Shown here: one piece after another, positions 1 through 12,800 of the stretch | Position numbering within the stretch: the first letter of the stretch is position 1 | How the letters are laid out: each line of letters begins with the position of its first letter | NCBI GenBank assembly: GCA_030248215.1 | Contig: JASANG010000273.1 | Location: forward strand, 251,001-315,000 | DNA: 64,000 nucleotides | Direction: 5' to 3' | Origin: Enoplolaimus lenunculus | Taxonomy: Eukaryota > Nematoda > Enoplea > Enoplida > Thoracostomopsidae | Made by a program: the position numbers and the translations under genes | The notes under the pieces: generated by a model | Databases searched by the model: none | Told to the model about the DNA's origin: nothing | The model's input: the letters and a program-made list of their open reading frames with translations, nothing else

Positions 1-455
1 ACCAACAGTAACGTGTGACTGACATAAAGTTAATTGTTCGAAATTCCCTATTTATCAAGTTCCAAATTGAAAATGGGTTATCCAAACGGTGTATCCAGAA
101 TTTTAACACGGGACGGTGTAACTTCATGTATAAGACAATTAGCCATTTTGAAGATCAAGAGCAAAACGGGTTTCTGCGAGACTGCATTAGAGTAAGCATA
201 AGCTTTAGACTTTTATTTTGAATCGGCTCAAGCTTAGACTTATGTATAAGCTCAATTTTGTGCTTATGACTGAAACATTTTTGGCTTCAGTGTCCATGAC
301 ACTACCCCCTGAAAAGTCACCTGGTGTACGCATGTTATTGTGGAAGTTGCATTAGCAATATGCTTATACTACGTTACGACACTGTTCTACACGTTGGCCA
401 CAAACTTTTCTTAACCTCTATGCTCCAAAAGGTTATAATGTCTGTTAAAAGTTCA

Positions 456-1335
456 GGCCAGTGTTACCCAAAGGCCGTTCCATTTTCCCGGGACACAAAT
501 GTACCAAGAGTACCCGTCCCGTTTTCCCGGGACAGCAATGTACCAGGAGTACATACAAAAATATAATTGGGACAGCGTGACAGTTGGGACAGATGAGCAG
601 TGGGACAGATGGGACAGTTGGGACAGATGGAACAGATGGGACAGATGAGACAGTTGGGACAGTTGGGACAGATGGAACAGTAGGGACAGTTGGGACATAT
701 TGGACAGTTGGGATAGTCGGGACAGATTGGACAGATGGGACAATTGGGACAGATGGGACAGTTGGGACAGACAAGATAGTTTGGACAGTTGGTACAGCTG
801 CGACAGTTGGGACAGATGGGACAGTTGGGACGGATGGAACAGATGGGACAGATAGGACACTTGGGACAGTTAGGACAGATGGGACAGTTGGAACAGATGG
901 GACAGTCGGGACAAATGGGACAGTTGGGACAGATCGGACAGATGGGGCAGTTGGGACAAATGGGACAGTTGGGACAGGTGGGACAGATGGGACAGGTGGG
1001 ACAGATGGAGCAGTTGGGACAATGGGGACGGTTGGGAAAGATAGGACAGATGTGACAATTGGGACAGTTGGGACAGTTGGGACAATGGGACAGTTGGGAC
1101 AATGGAGACAGTTGGGACAGTGGAAACCAGTGGGGTAGATATGACGGAAAGTAAACAAGTGCCTATATGTGTATATTATATACATGTATACGTATATACA
1201 TATATATGCATTCATACATATATATCCTACATAAATATATCTGCCTGTGCATATGTAAACAGGAGCGCATAAGTGTGCAGTCCGGGTAAATTTCTGTCCC
1301 GGGAAATTGGGACGGCCTTTATAGTAACATAGGCC
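456..1335. mobile_element. hAT-like MITE holding a 9-bp minisatellite (GGGACAGWT), 8-bp TSD AAAGTTCA
   Basis: This 880-bp element is flanked by AAAGTTCA at 448-455 and 1336-1343. The left end GGCCAGTGTTACCC is matched inverted by the right end AGTAACATAGGCC; inside each follow AAAGGCCGT and TCCCGGGACA. About 569-1130 is a 9-bp array of GGGACAGTT and GGGACAGAT. Because 9 is divisible by three and the unit lacks stops, several frames on both strands stay open (GTVGTDGT, GQLGQMGQ, SQLSHLSQ), which explains the many overlapping ORFs. Confidence 0.88.
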
Positions 1336-1343
1336 AAAGTTCA

Positions 1344-1984
1344 TATGACACAATAACATGATGTTCCTTTAACGAGGGCACCCCGTGCCGCTTGTACATC
1401 AGAATTCCAGGAAATGTAGTTCTCAGAGGAAATATAATATCTTACAGTCATGAAAAGGCAGAAAAATAGTCAAAAAAATTCAAAATTAAATGCTGTTGAA
1501 GCAAATAGGTGGCAGTGAAACCATATAACTAAACTTGACGTCGGAAAAGAAATAGTCTGGAACTCAAGTGATAAGCGAAAATTATGCAGGTAGTTCCACA
1601 AACCTTAACCGTTTAAGAAAACGACCGTTTTACTACGGTATCGGAAATTTGCAGCTTAGTCCCTTGTTATGAGGGTCAGAGTACAACTGGAATGGAAATC
1701 TGGCCGTGGGTTCGGTTTCGGTTGAAAATCGACCTCAGGTCCTGCTTCCATAAAAATAATATTTGTCTGAAATCATTGGTTAGGGGCCACAGTCCTTCAT
1801 AGGCCACTTTTCTGGTCACGGTATTAGTCAAAATTAGGAGCGAAATTATGCCTTGCTTTATGGATACTCAATCCTTTCGTTGGTACTTAACTCAGGGGGA
1901 GCATAAATATTCGGTGATGCAAAAATATTTTCCAGCAGAAATATAGAAAAAGCACGAGTGTGGTAGAACGAAATTACTACGGAT
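1344..1984. other. Unannotated stretch, no gene seen
   Basis: Only short, interrupted frames; no repeat structure, splice-site pairing or recognisable protein word was found. Confidence 0.5.
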
Positions 1985-2150
1985 GGCGCATTGCTTGCGT
2001 GCGGTTCCGTCACCGCCCGGTGCCGTTCATCAGCGTAGCGCCGTTCGTCACCGTCCGTCACCATATGATATCGTGGGTGAGTAATTGGCGTCCGATACCG
2101 CACCATGATCCACGGTGACGAACGGCGCCATACGCGTGACTGACGGCGTC
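1985..2150. repeat. CCGTACGG-type repeat copy, diverged
   Basis: GCCGTTCGTCACCGTCCGTC, CGATACCGCACC and CGGTGACGAACGGCGCC mark the same family as 62541-62770. No exact tandem structure. Confidence 0.5.
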
Positions 2151-2474
2151 TGACTGCATTAGGTTTAAAAACCATAAGAGTAACTTAGTGTACGCAATTT
2201 ATTGCAGATTCTGCGTTGTATACGCTGTGCTTCACAGTATAGAAAACCAGTCAAAATATACGAAAAACTGAGAACAGGATATGGCATTTCCGGAAAAATT
2301 AGACAAAAAATGCTTGCTTAAAAACAAATGAGTTTTAAATATAAAAAATAGCCAAAACGATTCAATATATGCTGCAGCTCGCGTCAGACTAATAAATTAT
2401 AAGTTGAACTCAACGTGTACAGATGTTATTGTTGTAAAAACTTCAAGATTTGACTACTGTACTTTTCCCCCACT

Positions 2475-2995
2475 TACGCTTAGGTTAGGCCTTGCATTTG
2501 GCTTAGGCGTAGGCCTTGTATTTGGCTTAGGCGTCGGCCTTGGATTTGGCTTAGGCTTACGTTTGAGAAGAGGCTTTGTCTAAGCCGAAGCCTTTTCCGA
2601 AGCTAAGCCTCTGGCTTTTCCTAAGCCTACAGTCGAAGCCTTTTCTTAAACTCAAGCATAAGTAAGGGCGTTTGCTTTAGCTTTAGGCTTTGTCATTCAT
2701 TTCCTAAAAAAGCCTAGACCTTTTTCTAAGCCTAAGCCTTTTCGTTTTCCTAAGCCTACGTCGAAGCCTTTCCCGAAGCCTAAGCCTAAGGGTGCTTGCT
2801 AAGCATAAGCTTTTGGCATTTCCTAAAAAGCCTAGGTTTTTTTCTAATCCTTAAAGCCTTTGCCTTTTCCTAAGCCTAAGTCGAAGCATTTTCTTTAGGC
2901 CTAAATTGAAGCATTTTCCTATGCCTAAGTCTAAACCTTTTCACAAGCCTAACCGAATCCTAAGACAAAGCCTTTTCCCAAGCCTAAGCCTTGAC
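2475..2995. repeat. Degenerate TTAGGC / GCCTAA tract of about 520 bp
   Basis: It opens with TTAGGC-oriented words (GGCTTAGGCGTAGGCCTTG repeated) and switches near 2580 to the opposite orientation (CCTAAGCCT, GTCGAAGCCTTTTC). It is thus an inverted arrangement of the same word with AAGCCTTTTCC spacers, and is too irregular to be a telomere. Confidence 0.7.
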
Positions 2996-3719
2996 CATAC
3001 AAGTGGGGAACGCGTGCAAGAGTCTAAGATTTAAAGATTTTAATGGTTAAATTTAACGCTGGGACAATACAGTTTTTTTGAGGCAACCTCAAATTCATTC
3101 CAAATTTTAGTATAAAGATTAATCAAGTGAAAAGCCAACAAAAAAATTCTCCAGAGAACTCGAAGACATTACTAACCACGTAGCCGTGAAACAAACAATA
3201 AAGCTGATGTTGGCCTATTGAACTGTTTCAAAACAATTTAATAACTTAACTTTTGAAATGTTTTTTCAATTTTTTCAAAATTTCAGCTTTTGGGGACTCC
3301 GTCAGTCATCTAGGAAATAATCATTAAAAGCACTTATGTACATCCAAAGGCAAATAGTCATTGGAACGGTGTGGTGGTCTTGATCACTGTACCAGTCGAT
3401 GAATTGTTTTATGAAAATTCATGTTTTGTTTCAAATATCTTTTGTACACGCCAATAGTGCCCAGATCTTCATAACAGAACTGAAACTTTTTCACATTGTT
3501 ACCACTGGATTCCTCCCAATTTGAAACCCTAAATTTGTGTTTGTCTAAACGTTCGAGTTTAATTTATTAATGCCAAGAGTGTACACTTTAATTCCTGATA
3601 TCAAAAAAATCTCGAAAAATGGCTCGAAACGAAAGAGGGGGCCAACGGAGCCAGACCGCATAGCAAAATTAGCCTATGCATTCAACAGGAACAGACCGTT
3701 CTTTCGTTGGACTGCCATG

Positions 3720-3800
3720 CACTAAGCTTAAGTTTTAGACTATTTTTTACGCTTAGGCTTAGGCTTAGATTTAGAAATATGCTTATACTCCTCTTACTGC
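3720..3800. repeat. TTAGGC-bearing MITE copy, diverged
   Basis: CTAAGCTTAAGTTTTAGACT, CGCTTAGGCTTAGGCTTAG and AATATGCTTATACTCCTC follow the order of the complete copies at 9655 and 17861. Outer ends are decayed. Confidence 0.6.
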
Positions 3801-4179
3801 GCACATCTATAGTTTGGCCGCAAAATATTGTCTTCCCCACCTTTTGAACCATTTTAACCCTGCTTGCAAATTGTGCAAAATTCCATTACGACCCGTTTGA
3901 AGTATTTAGCAGGCAATTTAGCTGGGTACCATCCTGCCGGCTGAATATCCCAACGAATGTTTCTTTGTAAAATTTTTACGTCCCGAGAATTAATAACAAC
4001 ATGTTTTAATTTTTGTTAGATTTTTGCTTGAATATTTTTTGAAATAAAGTCTTAAATTTTTAACAATCAGCTTGACGAAAAATTTAAAACAACCAAACTT
4101 ATGGTATGAAATTTAACAAATACATGTCAAGAGTCTAATACCTATATGCCTTAAACTTCAAATGCCGTTATTAACACTT

Positions 4180-4320
4180 TCTCACATGAATATTTTCTAT
4201 TTCCCCTGAGACCTACTTTAATGCTAGGATTCGAACTCCAGTGATTAGAGTGGGAGACGTATACCATCACTACTCAGCTATAGGAGCTTGACGCTCGAGC
4301 CCGAGGGGGCTCTCACATCT
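4180..4320 (-). repeat. tRNA-derived SINE, copy 1 (minus strand)
   Basis: The reverse strand shows an A box-like TAGCTGAGTAGTGATGG and a B box-like GAGTTCGAATCCT about 40 bases on, then a tail with ATATTCATGTGAGAAAG. The same head and tail occur on the + strand at 8195-8325. The head does not fold into a full cloverleaf, so it is a SINE rather than a tRNA gene. Confidence 0.65.
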
Positions 4321-4517
4321 TGTGGTGATTTAGTACTATGTATACGTGTTGCAATTGTTAAACACGGTGCGATATATACTATTTAACCTATATACACTGC
4401 GTTGAGTTGCCTACAGGCAACTGAATGTGTGAAGGGGTTAAACAAAGAATTGTTCTATGTAACTGTACCACTGTAAAGTATATTAAGTTGATTTTAACCT
4501 GGAATGAGTTGATTTGC

Positions 4518-4609
4518 ACTGCGAATGAAGTGAATCAACTCAGTTTCAGTTACGACTCTCTAAACTCAGATGTTCTAAAAGTTGATTCGACTCATTTAAA
4601 TTTGCAGTG
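4518..4609. mobile_element. About 90-bp MITE-like unit with CACTGC ends
   Basis: CACTGCGAATGAAGTGAATC at the left and TCATTTAAATTTGCAGTG at the right are inverted, with GAATCAACTC / AGTTGATTC inside. It resembles the ends of the 17597-17778 unit. Target duplication unclear. Confidence 0.4.
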
Positions 4610-5210
4610 TGGTGGTCAAGTGTATTAATTCTATGCATACCATACATAAACTACGTTTAAATTTTTGTTTAATGAAAACCGGCGTCTTAAACTTAATTAT
4701 TCAATTCACACAAACAAAAAAAACAAAAATATACGAAAAAAATCATACAATATATATCAAAATGAGTAGAAGCAGCACACGCAAAGTTTCATATAATTAC
4801 ATCCGGTTAAAAGTTTAGAAATATTAAAAAATGAACAAAAAACCCTAAAATTTCATAGGAATGCCAGCGGGGCCGGCGTGTGCTTGTGAATGTGCCCTAC
4901 TGATGAACGTTAGGAAAAAGTTTTTGTGTATAAATGCACGGCTTCGCTAGATATTGAACTGTAAATACTGAAAAATTTACTAAACCAGATTTAGAAGTAC
5001 TGTACAGTTGTAAAACACGAAAAGTATCGTTTTCACTGGGAAATCATGGATACGACTCAGGCGGCTGTCATTGTGTATACTACATGATACCAAGAGTCCC
5101 CCTCCTTAAAATAAGATGTGGGGCGCGTCATAAACGTAGCGTCCGGCAGTACATTTTGTACCATACAATCTGCAGCAGTGGCACACTCTGGTTAAAAAAT
5201 GATCATCCAC

Positions 5211-5344
5211 CAGGGTTGGTTTTTCCCGGAAAAATTGAATCGATCAAAAAACGGTCTGTGTCCGTTTTTGTCCGGAAAAACGAAAAACGAAAAAAACCGG
5301 AAAAAACCGTTTTTCCGTTGGTTTTTTCTGGTGCCCACCCTCTG
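5211..5344. mobile_element. 134-bp hAT-like MITE with CGGAAAAA motifs, TSD TCATCCAC
   Basis: Flanked by TCATCCAC at 5203-5210 and 5345-5352. Left end CAGGGTTGGTTTTTCCCGG; right end, inverted, CAGAGGGTGGGCACC. The interior alternates TCCGGAAAAACG and CCGTTTTT words. Open frames crossing it are chance. Confidence 0.88.
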
Positions 5345-5764
5345 TCATCCACACTTAATCACTTATTTTGAGATTGATTTACAAAAGCACAAATCATTGC
5401 CCAGGTTTTCTTATAAAACATTAACTAAGTAATTGATATATGTACGGCATAAACATACCGTTGATACTAACAAATGTGTAGTCAGAATTTTAGTTCACAG
5501 AGGTATAACCTCATGCTAAAGCTTTTTTTCGCGAGCGAAGTAAACCAAATTTATCCACAATTTAACAGGTTATTCTAAAGCCTATAAAAGTGGCTTTTTG
5601 TTGTTTCTCTGGAAATTTCGGCAGGGGATATATCACCCTATTTTCATACTATGGTCCTGCGTACTCTTTATATAGGCGACCGGCTTGTAAGCATAAACTG
5701 TTGTTTAAAAGCCTAGAAAAGTACGAACTAGTAGCATTATAAAAATCCCTTAGACCCTACACCG

Positions 5765-5820
5765 GAAAAGACTTCTATGGTGGCTCAACGGCTGCGTACG
5801 GGCGTGGTTCGAATCGAGAG
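5765..5820 (+). repeat. tRNA-like fragment
   Basis: TGGTGGCTCAACGGCTG (A box-like) and GTGGTTCGAATCGAG (B box-like) lie 35 bases apart. There is no complete cloverleaf; probably a SINE head. Confidence 0.35.
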
Positions 5821-6111
5821 TATATATATTGATATAAATTTCGTACACCTAATATATCCCAAGCTAAAAAACTACCATTTGCTGATCCGAATGCGGTCGT
5901 ACATGCCAGGCCCCCGACAAGCAATCAAGGAACGGCCACGTCACGGGACTAGCAAAAACCAACATTTTGTGTCAGGTTAAAGAGCTAAAATTGCAGTTTC
6001 TACAGTATTACTTTGATATTTTACTTAAGGTATATATACTTAAGTTAATTACTTAAGTCACCGGTAAACACTTTTCGAACAAGAACAAATAAACGGCAAA
6101 TGTGAGTCATT

Positions 6112-6811
6112 GTCATAAATAAAAAGTTATAGGTTTGGTTTATATTAAGGAAGCAACATGAGTACAGTTTCAGTTAGATTCAGGTTTGTATGCCTCACCT
6201 GTTGTTCTGTAATATATCAAATTTATTCAGCGACTTAAGTAAGCTTTTAAAAACGACAAAATGGTTAAGTAAGAACTTAGCACGTACAAGTACTAAGTCG
6301 TACTTCTGTAGGATTTTAGAAACTCAGCCAACGAATGTTTATTCTACGTAACGATTGTAAAAAACTTTCGAACTTACCTCAGCGGAGTGGTGCAGCTAAT
6401 ACATAAACAAATATACAACCGTATTAAAGTATTAATTTCTTTTTATATTATCAATTCGAAATGTCATAAATAAAAAGTTATAGGTTTGCTTTATATAAGA
6501 AAGCAACATGAGTACAGTTTCAATTAGATTAACGTTTGTATGTCTCACCTGTTGTTCTGTAATATATCAAATTTATTCAGCGACTTAAGTAAGCTTTTAA
6601 AAACGACAAAATGGTTAAGTAAGAACTTAGCACGTACAAGTACTAAGTCGTACTTCTGTAGGATTTTAGAAACTCAGCCAACGAATGTTTATTCTACGTA
6701 ACGATTGCAAAAAACTTTCGAACTTACCTCAGCGGAGTGGTGCAGGTAATACATAAACAAATATACAACCGTATTAAAGTATTAATTTCTTTTTATATTA
6801 TCAATTCGAAT
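6112..6811. repeat. Tandem direct duplication, two units of about 350 bp, nearly identical
   Basis: GTCATAAATAAAAAGTTATA starts at 6112 and again at 6463. The units then run in parallel to CTTTTTATATTATCAATTCG with only a few differences. Similarity this high suggests a recent duplication. No ORF. Confidence 0.9.
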
Positions 6812-6889
6812 ATACAAATATTCCAGTTTTTTTAAACTTAAATTCAAAAGTAAATTACAGCGGAGCTGGCCGACGATATTTTTTTACTA

Positions 6890-7000
6890 AACGTAACATT
6901 GAAGCATATTCCTAAACCTAAATCTAAACCTAAGTTTTAACGTAAACATATGTCTAAAACTAAACCTAACGTTAGTCGAAAGTCTAAGCTTAAAATCGGT
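6890..7000. repeat. Short GCCTAA-like tract
   Basis: CCTAAACCTAAATCTAAACC and CTAAAACTAAACCTAACG: degenerate relatives of the TTAGGC-type words. Confidence 0.4.
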
Positions 7001-8190
7001 CAAAAGCCGAATTCTTCTATTTAGGTTTCTCGCAGGAAGACATCACGTTTCTAAAAGCAATATAAATCGGCAGCGCATGTGGAACGACTGTAGCTCGCCC
7101 TCTGGGATGGGTTCTTATATGCGCTGTCTGCATAGCTGACACCCCGGACCTAAGGGCCCTGCTCGCAACATTTTTTCCAATTTCAGAGAAATGTTTGAAA
7201 TTTAAGATATCCAGGAACAAGCTTGCTAGCTTTTGGTAACGCTATACTTTTCGAATATTTTAACTGTCGACCCGTATCATACGACAACGCACCTGAATTG
7301 TCGCAATGATACCGCAAAACGATTTCTAAACAAAAAGTTTTGACTTGCGTCGTCGTGCGGCCAAAAATGGTGCCGTGCAATAAGTATAGCGTCGCCATTA
7401 TTTGTATATATTTTCCAGTGTAATTACGGGGATAAGATGCTTGTTTAACCATTTTAACTGAAAAAAATGACCAAATTTGTAAATTAGCAGTATTAATTTG
7501 TGAAGCAAACAAAAATATTAACATTCGATTTTATGTTAAAACATAACTTTTTTAGACTTGATCAGATCTCATTATTGCTACAGTAAAATAATATATTAAC
7601 TCAAATAACATGCATTTTCTAAAGAACGGGGGAAGACAAAACTTTTGTCGCCACCGGAAAAAAATTGTGGCCTGCCTTCGAATTCAAGTGTTAAAATTGT
7701 TTTGAACTGCTACATTGCCATGAATTTGTAGCAAAAATTGCTTTAATTACCTCTATGTAATATGCTGAGCTGGCTGCAGATTATGTTTTACCTATAACGA
7801 AAAAATAACACCCTTGCGATTATCCGTATAAGTCTTATAGACATACTTAACATCAACAGTGCATTTGTTTTGATTGAAAAATATCTAAGCCTTTGATGCT
7901 TTCTAAATTCGTCCGTCTCGATTGACTTTTAAAGAAACCTTACACAGAAATTAAAAACTGAATTTCTCGGAAACTAAACTCAAACCGAGAGCGTTTCGCT
8001 AAATGTTGTGGTACTTTTTGTAATTATATGACAAAATTAATGTTTTTGCTAATACACTCATGTTTTAAGCTTTTATCGCATATAAGAGTATAAGCAACTT
8101 AGCGCAATCTGTATACATGAATTAAGCGTAATTTTTAACAATTACTACGCGTATGCACAATATGAAACTTCTACAAGAGAAGTGATAACA
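7001..8190. other. Unannotated stretch, no gene supported
   Basis: Two reverse-strand frames (7017-7220 and 7183-7524) are open for 67 and 113 codons but overlap each other and show no domain or conserved motif. The rest is AT-rich with no clear repeat. Confidence 0.4.
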
Positions 8191-8194
8191 CAAC

Positions 8195-8325
8195 GGGCAC
8201 GAGTGTCAAGCTTCTACAGTGGAGTGGTGATAGTGATAAACGCCACCCATTCAAGAGGCTGTGATTTGAATCAGGTCTTAAAATTAATTCTTATGCGAAA
8301 TGGAAAGTATTCATGTGAGAAAGGA
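8195..8325 (+). repeat. tRNA-derived SINE, copy 2
   Basis: GTCAAGCTTCTACAGTGGAG, GTGATTTGAATCAGG and GTATTCATGTGAGAAAGG match, in order, the reverse complement of 4180-4320 with the divergence expected of an old SINE pair. Confidence 0.6.
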
Positions 8326-8454
8326 ATCATTTGAATATTTATCACGTCGATGTTTGTAAACTTTGTTCATCAGCTGTTTTGAGGTAATTAGCAAAATTCA
8401 GTCAGACGATTTTTGGCTAATACAGGATTTATGTGATTAAGCCTTTTGCGTGTC

Positions 8455-8550
8455 TTGCACACATAGGCTTACTTTTATGTAAAGCCTTAGGTTGTGCTCA
8501 AGCCCTTACCTAATCCTAAGGCTGAACCAAAGCCTAAGTCTTAACCTTGA
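8455..8550. repeat. Short TTAGGC-like tract
   Basis: AGGCTTACTTTTATG, AAGCCTTAGG, CCTAATCCTAAGG and AAGCCTAAGTC in about 90 bp, orientation mixed. Confidence 0.4.
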
Positions 8551-9349
8551 ATGTAAGGAGAAATGTACGTGAGTCGTTTTGTTTATTAAAACTGCTGACA
8601 GTTTGGTTGGCTTAAGAGATTTGGTTTTTACTTATGCAAAATTAATCTTAGATTTCAGATTTAAGCTTAGTTTTATGTTTATGCTATAGTTCAAATTTGG
8701 ACATGAGTTGAAATCTTTTAATATTAGATAGCACTTACCGGATGAAATAGAGGCGTCCACATGCGTCTCGATCCAAGTGGCGAAACTTGCATGCTGTGCA
8801 TTGTGCTATTGTTGAACTTTCAGATCAAATATTTACAGCGAATGATAAATTGGTTGAGTTGAATATTAAACTTGAATGTTTCAAATTTAATTTTTAAAAA
8901 TTTCAAAGTTTAACTAAACTATTTAGCCTAAAACCACATGTATACGAGTTTGTGAACATATTTTGTGTGTCTGCATACTGGACGGCAAGGTGAGTGATAG
9001 ATAGGATTGTTCTTTCAAATCAAGTGCCAAGAGCAGTTATAGAGATTTTATATAAATGATGCTGCAAAGTGTAATGGAAAAATAACAAAAACGAATAGTG
9101 ATCAAAATAACGAAAACGGATATTCCAGCTACACCTGGTAATTTGTGACAAAACACCATAAACAATCGACAACGTTTTTAATTTCTTAAATATGCAACAG
9201 CTGGATTCGTATACAAGGCATTAAATGACCGAGCCATAAATGAAGGTTTAGAGTATGAATTTAGACAAAAACCATTTAGGAAAAATGAAAAATATTTTAT
9301 TTTTTGAGAACCCTATCTAACTCATCCTACATTATTATAGATAGCTACG

Positions 9350-9480
9350 GGACACCCGGATATTCGGACATAAAAAATATCCGGATATGAAGCCGAAACG
9401 AAATATGGGTATCCGGATATCTGCCGGATATTATACAGATATATATTCGGCAAGAATTACCGGATATCCGTATATGAAAA
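9350..9480. repeat. GGATATCC-rich MITE-like patch
   Basis: CCGGATATTCGG, TATCCGGATATG, GGTATCCGGATATCTGCCGG and ACCGGATATCCGTATATG words within 130 bp. A similar patch is at 13137-13212. Termini and target duplication not found. Confidence 0.5.
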
Positions 9481-9654
9481 AAAGTTACCGATGCCCGTAA
9501 CTACTACAAACAATGACAGCTCCATAAGGATGGCGCTCACATGAAAAAATTTCGACGAGAAATTGGTAAGATCCCTTGGACCGTTCGAAATTGTCAATTT
9601 TGTTCGATTTATGCAAATTCGTTCAAATCTGTAGTGGTCGGTGTTTAGCCAAAT

Positions 9655-9829
9655 GGCCCATGTAAAGATCAGGGCGGCAAGTTTTCGGTGGAAGTACAAC
9701 AGAGTAAGCTTAAGCTTTAGACTAATTTTTTGCTTAGGCTTAGGCTTAGGCTTAACCTTAGGCTTAGAGTTAGGCTTAGGAATATGCGTATAGTACTGTT
9801 CCGCCCCGCCTCTGTTCTTTACAATGGCC
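9655..9829. mobile_element. 175-bp TTAGGC-bearing hAT-like MITE, TSD AGYCAAAT
   Basis: Flanked by AGCCAAAT (9647-9654) and AGTCAAAT (9830-9837). Ends GGCCCATGTAAAGATCAG and CTGTTCTTTACAATGGCC are inverted. The core is AAGCTTAAGCTTTAGACTAA then TTAGGCTTAGGCTTAGGC and ATATGCGTATAGTACTG, the same design as 17861-18015. Confidence 0.85.
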
Positions 9830-9839
9830 AGTCAAATGA

Positions 9840-12800
9840 AAAAAATTTCGACTACGACGCTGTTTTAGATTGAACATGTACTAAACGCCGCCCAGTGACA
9901 CAAGAAACCCTGGTTTAGTGTATATTGAAGCTTAAACTTTATTGTGAACGGCCTAAGTTCGCTCTGTTAACGGATAGTAAAACTAACGAAAACGGATAGC
10001 GATCACAATAACGGAAACAGATGCTCTTTGCGATCGGATTTATAAACTTTTGAGGCAAAAAATCAAAAAATGTACAAAATCAAAATACTTTTACCTTTTT
10101 CTTTTATCTCTATTGAAAAATTCTGCTGCAGCCGTTTGAGGTTATGGTATTTGAACTTATCTTCCAACCTCAATCACTCAAGATTTAGATTAGATTCCTG
10201 AGCATAGAAGCAACATTGATAGAAAAAAATTGGCCGTGATTGTCTTAGTATAGCTTTTTCAAGCATACAGGAACAGAGATGTATGGGTTACACCCCTTGA
10301 AAATGTTGAAGTGTCGCTAATATAGCTAAAAACCCACCAAAACTAAAGTTTCGCGTTAGAATTTAAGCTATTCAATGCAAAAATTACGCTGGCTTAGACT
10401 AATTGACCGTCGACTATTGGTTACCTAATAATAGGCTTTCTCGTGGGATTTGTGGGCGCCTCTGGTTTTGGGTTTAGCGTCTGACTTCTTGTTTTACACC
10501 CCAAGAAACTCATTCCAGGTTCCCTTCGTATTTTTGCAAATCAATCATATGGTAAAACTGTTTGTAGTCAGACCCATACCCAGCTCACCTTGCTAGGGGG
10601 TTTAAAACTTTGACAAGAAGGACATACAAGGGTTTTTTGCTTTACTTACAAGCATGGTTGAAACTTTACCCTGGGGCTTAGCCCTAACTGCCACCTCCCC
10701 TTGGCTACCGGCTTGTACGTAATGCTCTCAAAAACAATGCTGTATGAAAAAATAATAAGCTTTCACATTACTCTGCTAGACAAAACGGGTGTCGACGGCA
10801 AATGGACACTAATTTAAAAAGTATCACACAAACTAAATTCCAATATTACAGAGACACAGGAGTACACAACAACGGATACGGAATATAGCTCTCTTGAAAC
10901 CGGTCCGTAGACTCAGGGAGGCCAGGGATCTCAGCTTCCTTCTGGAAAAATTTGGACCTCCTAGAAAATTATCAAACAACTTGCTTGTAAATGATCGAAC
11001 CCCCTTGCAGACTCCTCCAGAAAAATATTTACTTCTTTTCTTGGAAGGTGAGCTCTTGCTACGGGTCTGCTCAGAAACTTGATAAGATTAAAACTCTTGT
11101 TATAGCTTCAAAATAGCTGGCTGGATTCAAGAGCTCAAATAAAATTTCTCGCTAGCTACAAACGGAGTTTAGAAAATTTTAACTGAAGAAAATATGTACC
11201 CTCGCAATAAAATATTAGCAACGCAGCGCGGCTCATCACAAAAGGCTGGTCATTAATGCAGAAGGTTCTCGTACGCACGTCTAATTAAAAAAATTTTCTT
11301 CCATCCACCTTTTGTCCATGCAATTCCATTTCGCTTACGAATCTATAGCTACTTCGAACAGTAGAAATTCAATAAAGGTCTTCACCCCCTGTATATTTCT
11401 CAAAAAATTATATACAGCTATCTAGCGTGTACGGTTTGTGCTTTCAAATCTAACTCATACCCAGCGGCGTACCGAGGAATTTAAACTGGTGAGAGCTGGC
11501 ATTGAAGAAATCACTGAAATTGTAAAGTTCTTAAGATATAATTGGTAAAACATAATTCAACCGGTAGTAGCTTTACCTGATATTTATTCAAGCCTAAAGG
11601 AAACGTAGAGCACCCCTGGGTTCTCGTTTTGGTATGCCTCTGACCACACTATATACAACAAGTTAAAGTGGTAAATATGACAAAGTATATATATGAAATA
11701 AAGCATAGTTTTAGAGCTTTAATCTAATAGTAATAATGCAGGAGATTTTAGTTGCTTTTTTAGTTTTTTACTGGTTTCCTAATTTTGTTTTGTATGCTGA
11801 GAGTGCGTAAACAACTTACTTAAAGCGCTACGAGGATGTAGAAAAAAATAATTTAAAATGTGAAATAAAGTCTCGGGATAACTAGGAGGTTGAAGAATGT
11901 TTTAAAAAATGCATACCCACCGCAGGGTTGGTGAACCCACAACACTTGAACGATATACACTGGGGGGCACGGCTAATGGCAGACGAAAACTCGTGAGCAA
12001 AGCGAGCGAGACGCCAAATACCCATGAAGAACGCAAAGCTTAACCTGTTCAATAGAACAATAGAAGTTTTAAGCAGAGTTTTGATTAGGTTTAAGGTCAA
12101 ACTTTGCTTCATAGGCATTTTAATGACCGCTTGCTATGTTTTAGTTCAAACATTACCAGCCGTGTGCCCTCAAGTTTGGTCGATCTTTAATTAGCGTATC
12201 CAGAGGGGGTGGAGCGGGGGGCGTTCGTTACCCCCCGTCCGAAAATTTTTCGCGATAAAATGATAAGGCTGCCACCTTACAATTTTTCTCCTGAAAACTT
12301 GGCACATATATAGCATACAGTAAAAATTGCGTTTCATAACTGTTGACAGCCCGCCACTGCGTGAGAAATTTCAGAATCCGCTGCTGGTGCCCTTTTAATT
12401 TAAACATTCAAATCCAGCATTTCTACCAAGAAATAGTCGAAAATAAAGTTATTGTGGTGCTTGATACGTTGAATACTGCAGTGTTGGTTAAGTAACGAAA
12501 ACTATGATTTTGAAGAAAAATTATCTAAATCTATGTTTAGACTTATATCAGTCTTTACAAAAAGCAAACTGTTTAATGATAAGATTAATCTTTGCGCTGT
12601 ATTTCTAGCCCAGACAATGTGTAATTTATTGAAATACTAATCTTCCTTATGGCTAAATACCGGTGGCGTACCGAAGAATTTGGAGTCACGGGGACCTACC
12701 ACAACAACAACTAAAATACTATCCAATCTCAACATCGAATTACCAAATCATTAACAATGGTTCAATATAAAAGGAACTATGTCTTTAACCTGAATGTTGT

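Noticed and set aside
445-1359. Long overlapping ORFs on both strands (up to 304 codons)
   Set aside because: They cross a 9-bp minisatellite whose unit has no stop in several frames; open frames on both strands at once are explained by the repeat.
2475-2995. Telomere or chromosome end
   Set aside because: TTAGGC words are degenerate, switch orientation and lie inside a region with sequence on both sides.
7183-7524. Reverse-strand ORF of 113 codons
   Set aside because: No conserved motif; isolated, with no matching exon nearby.
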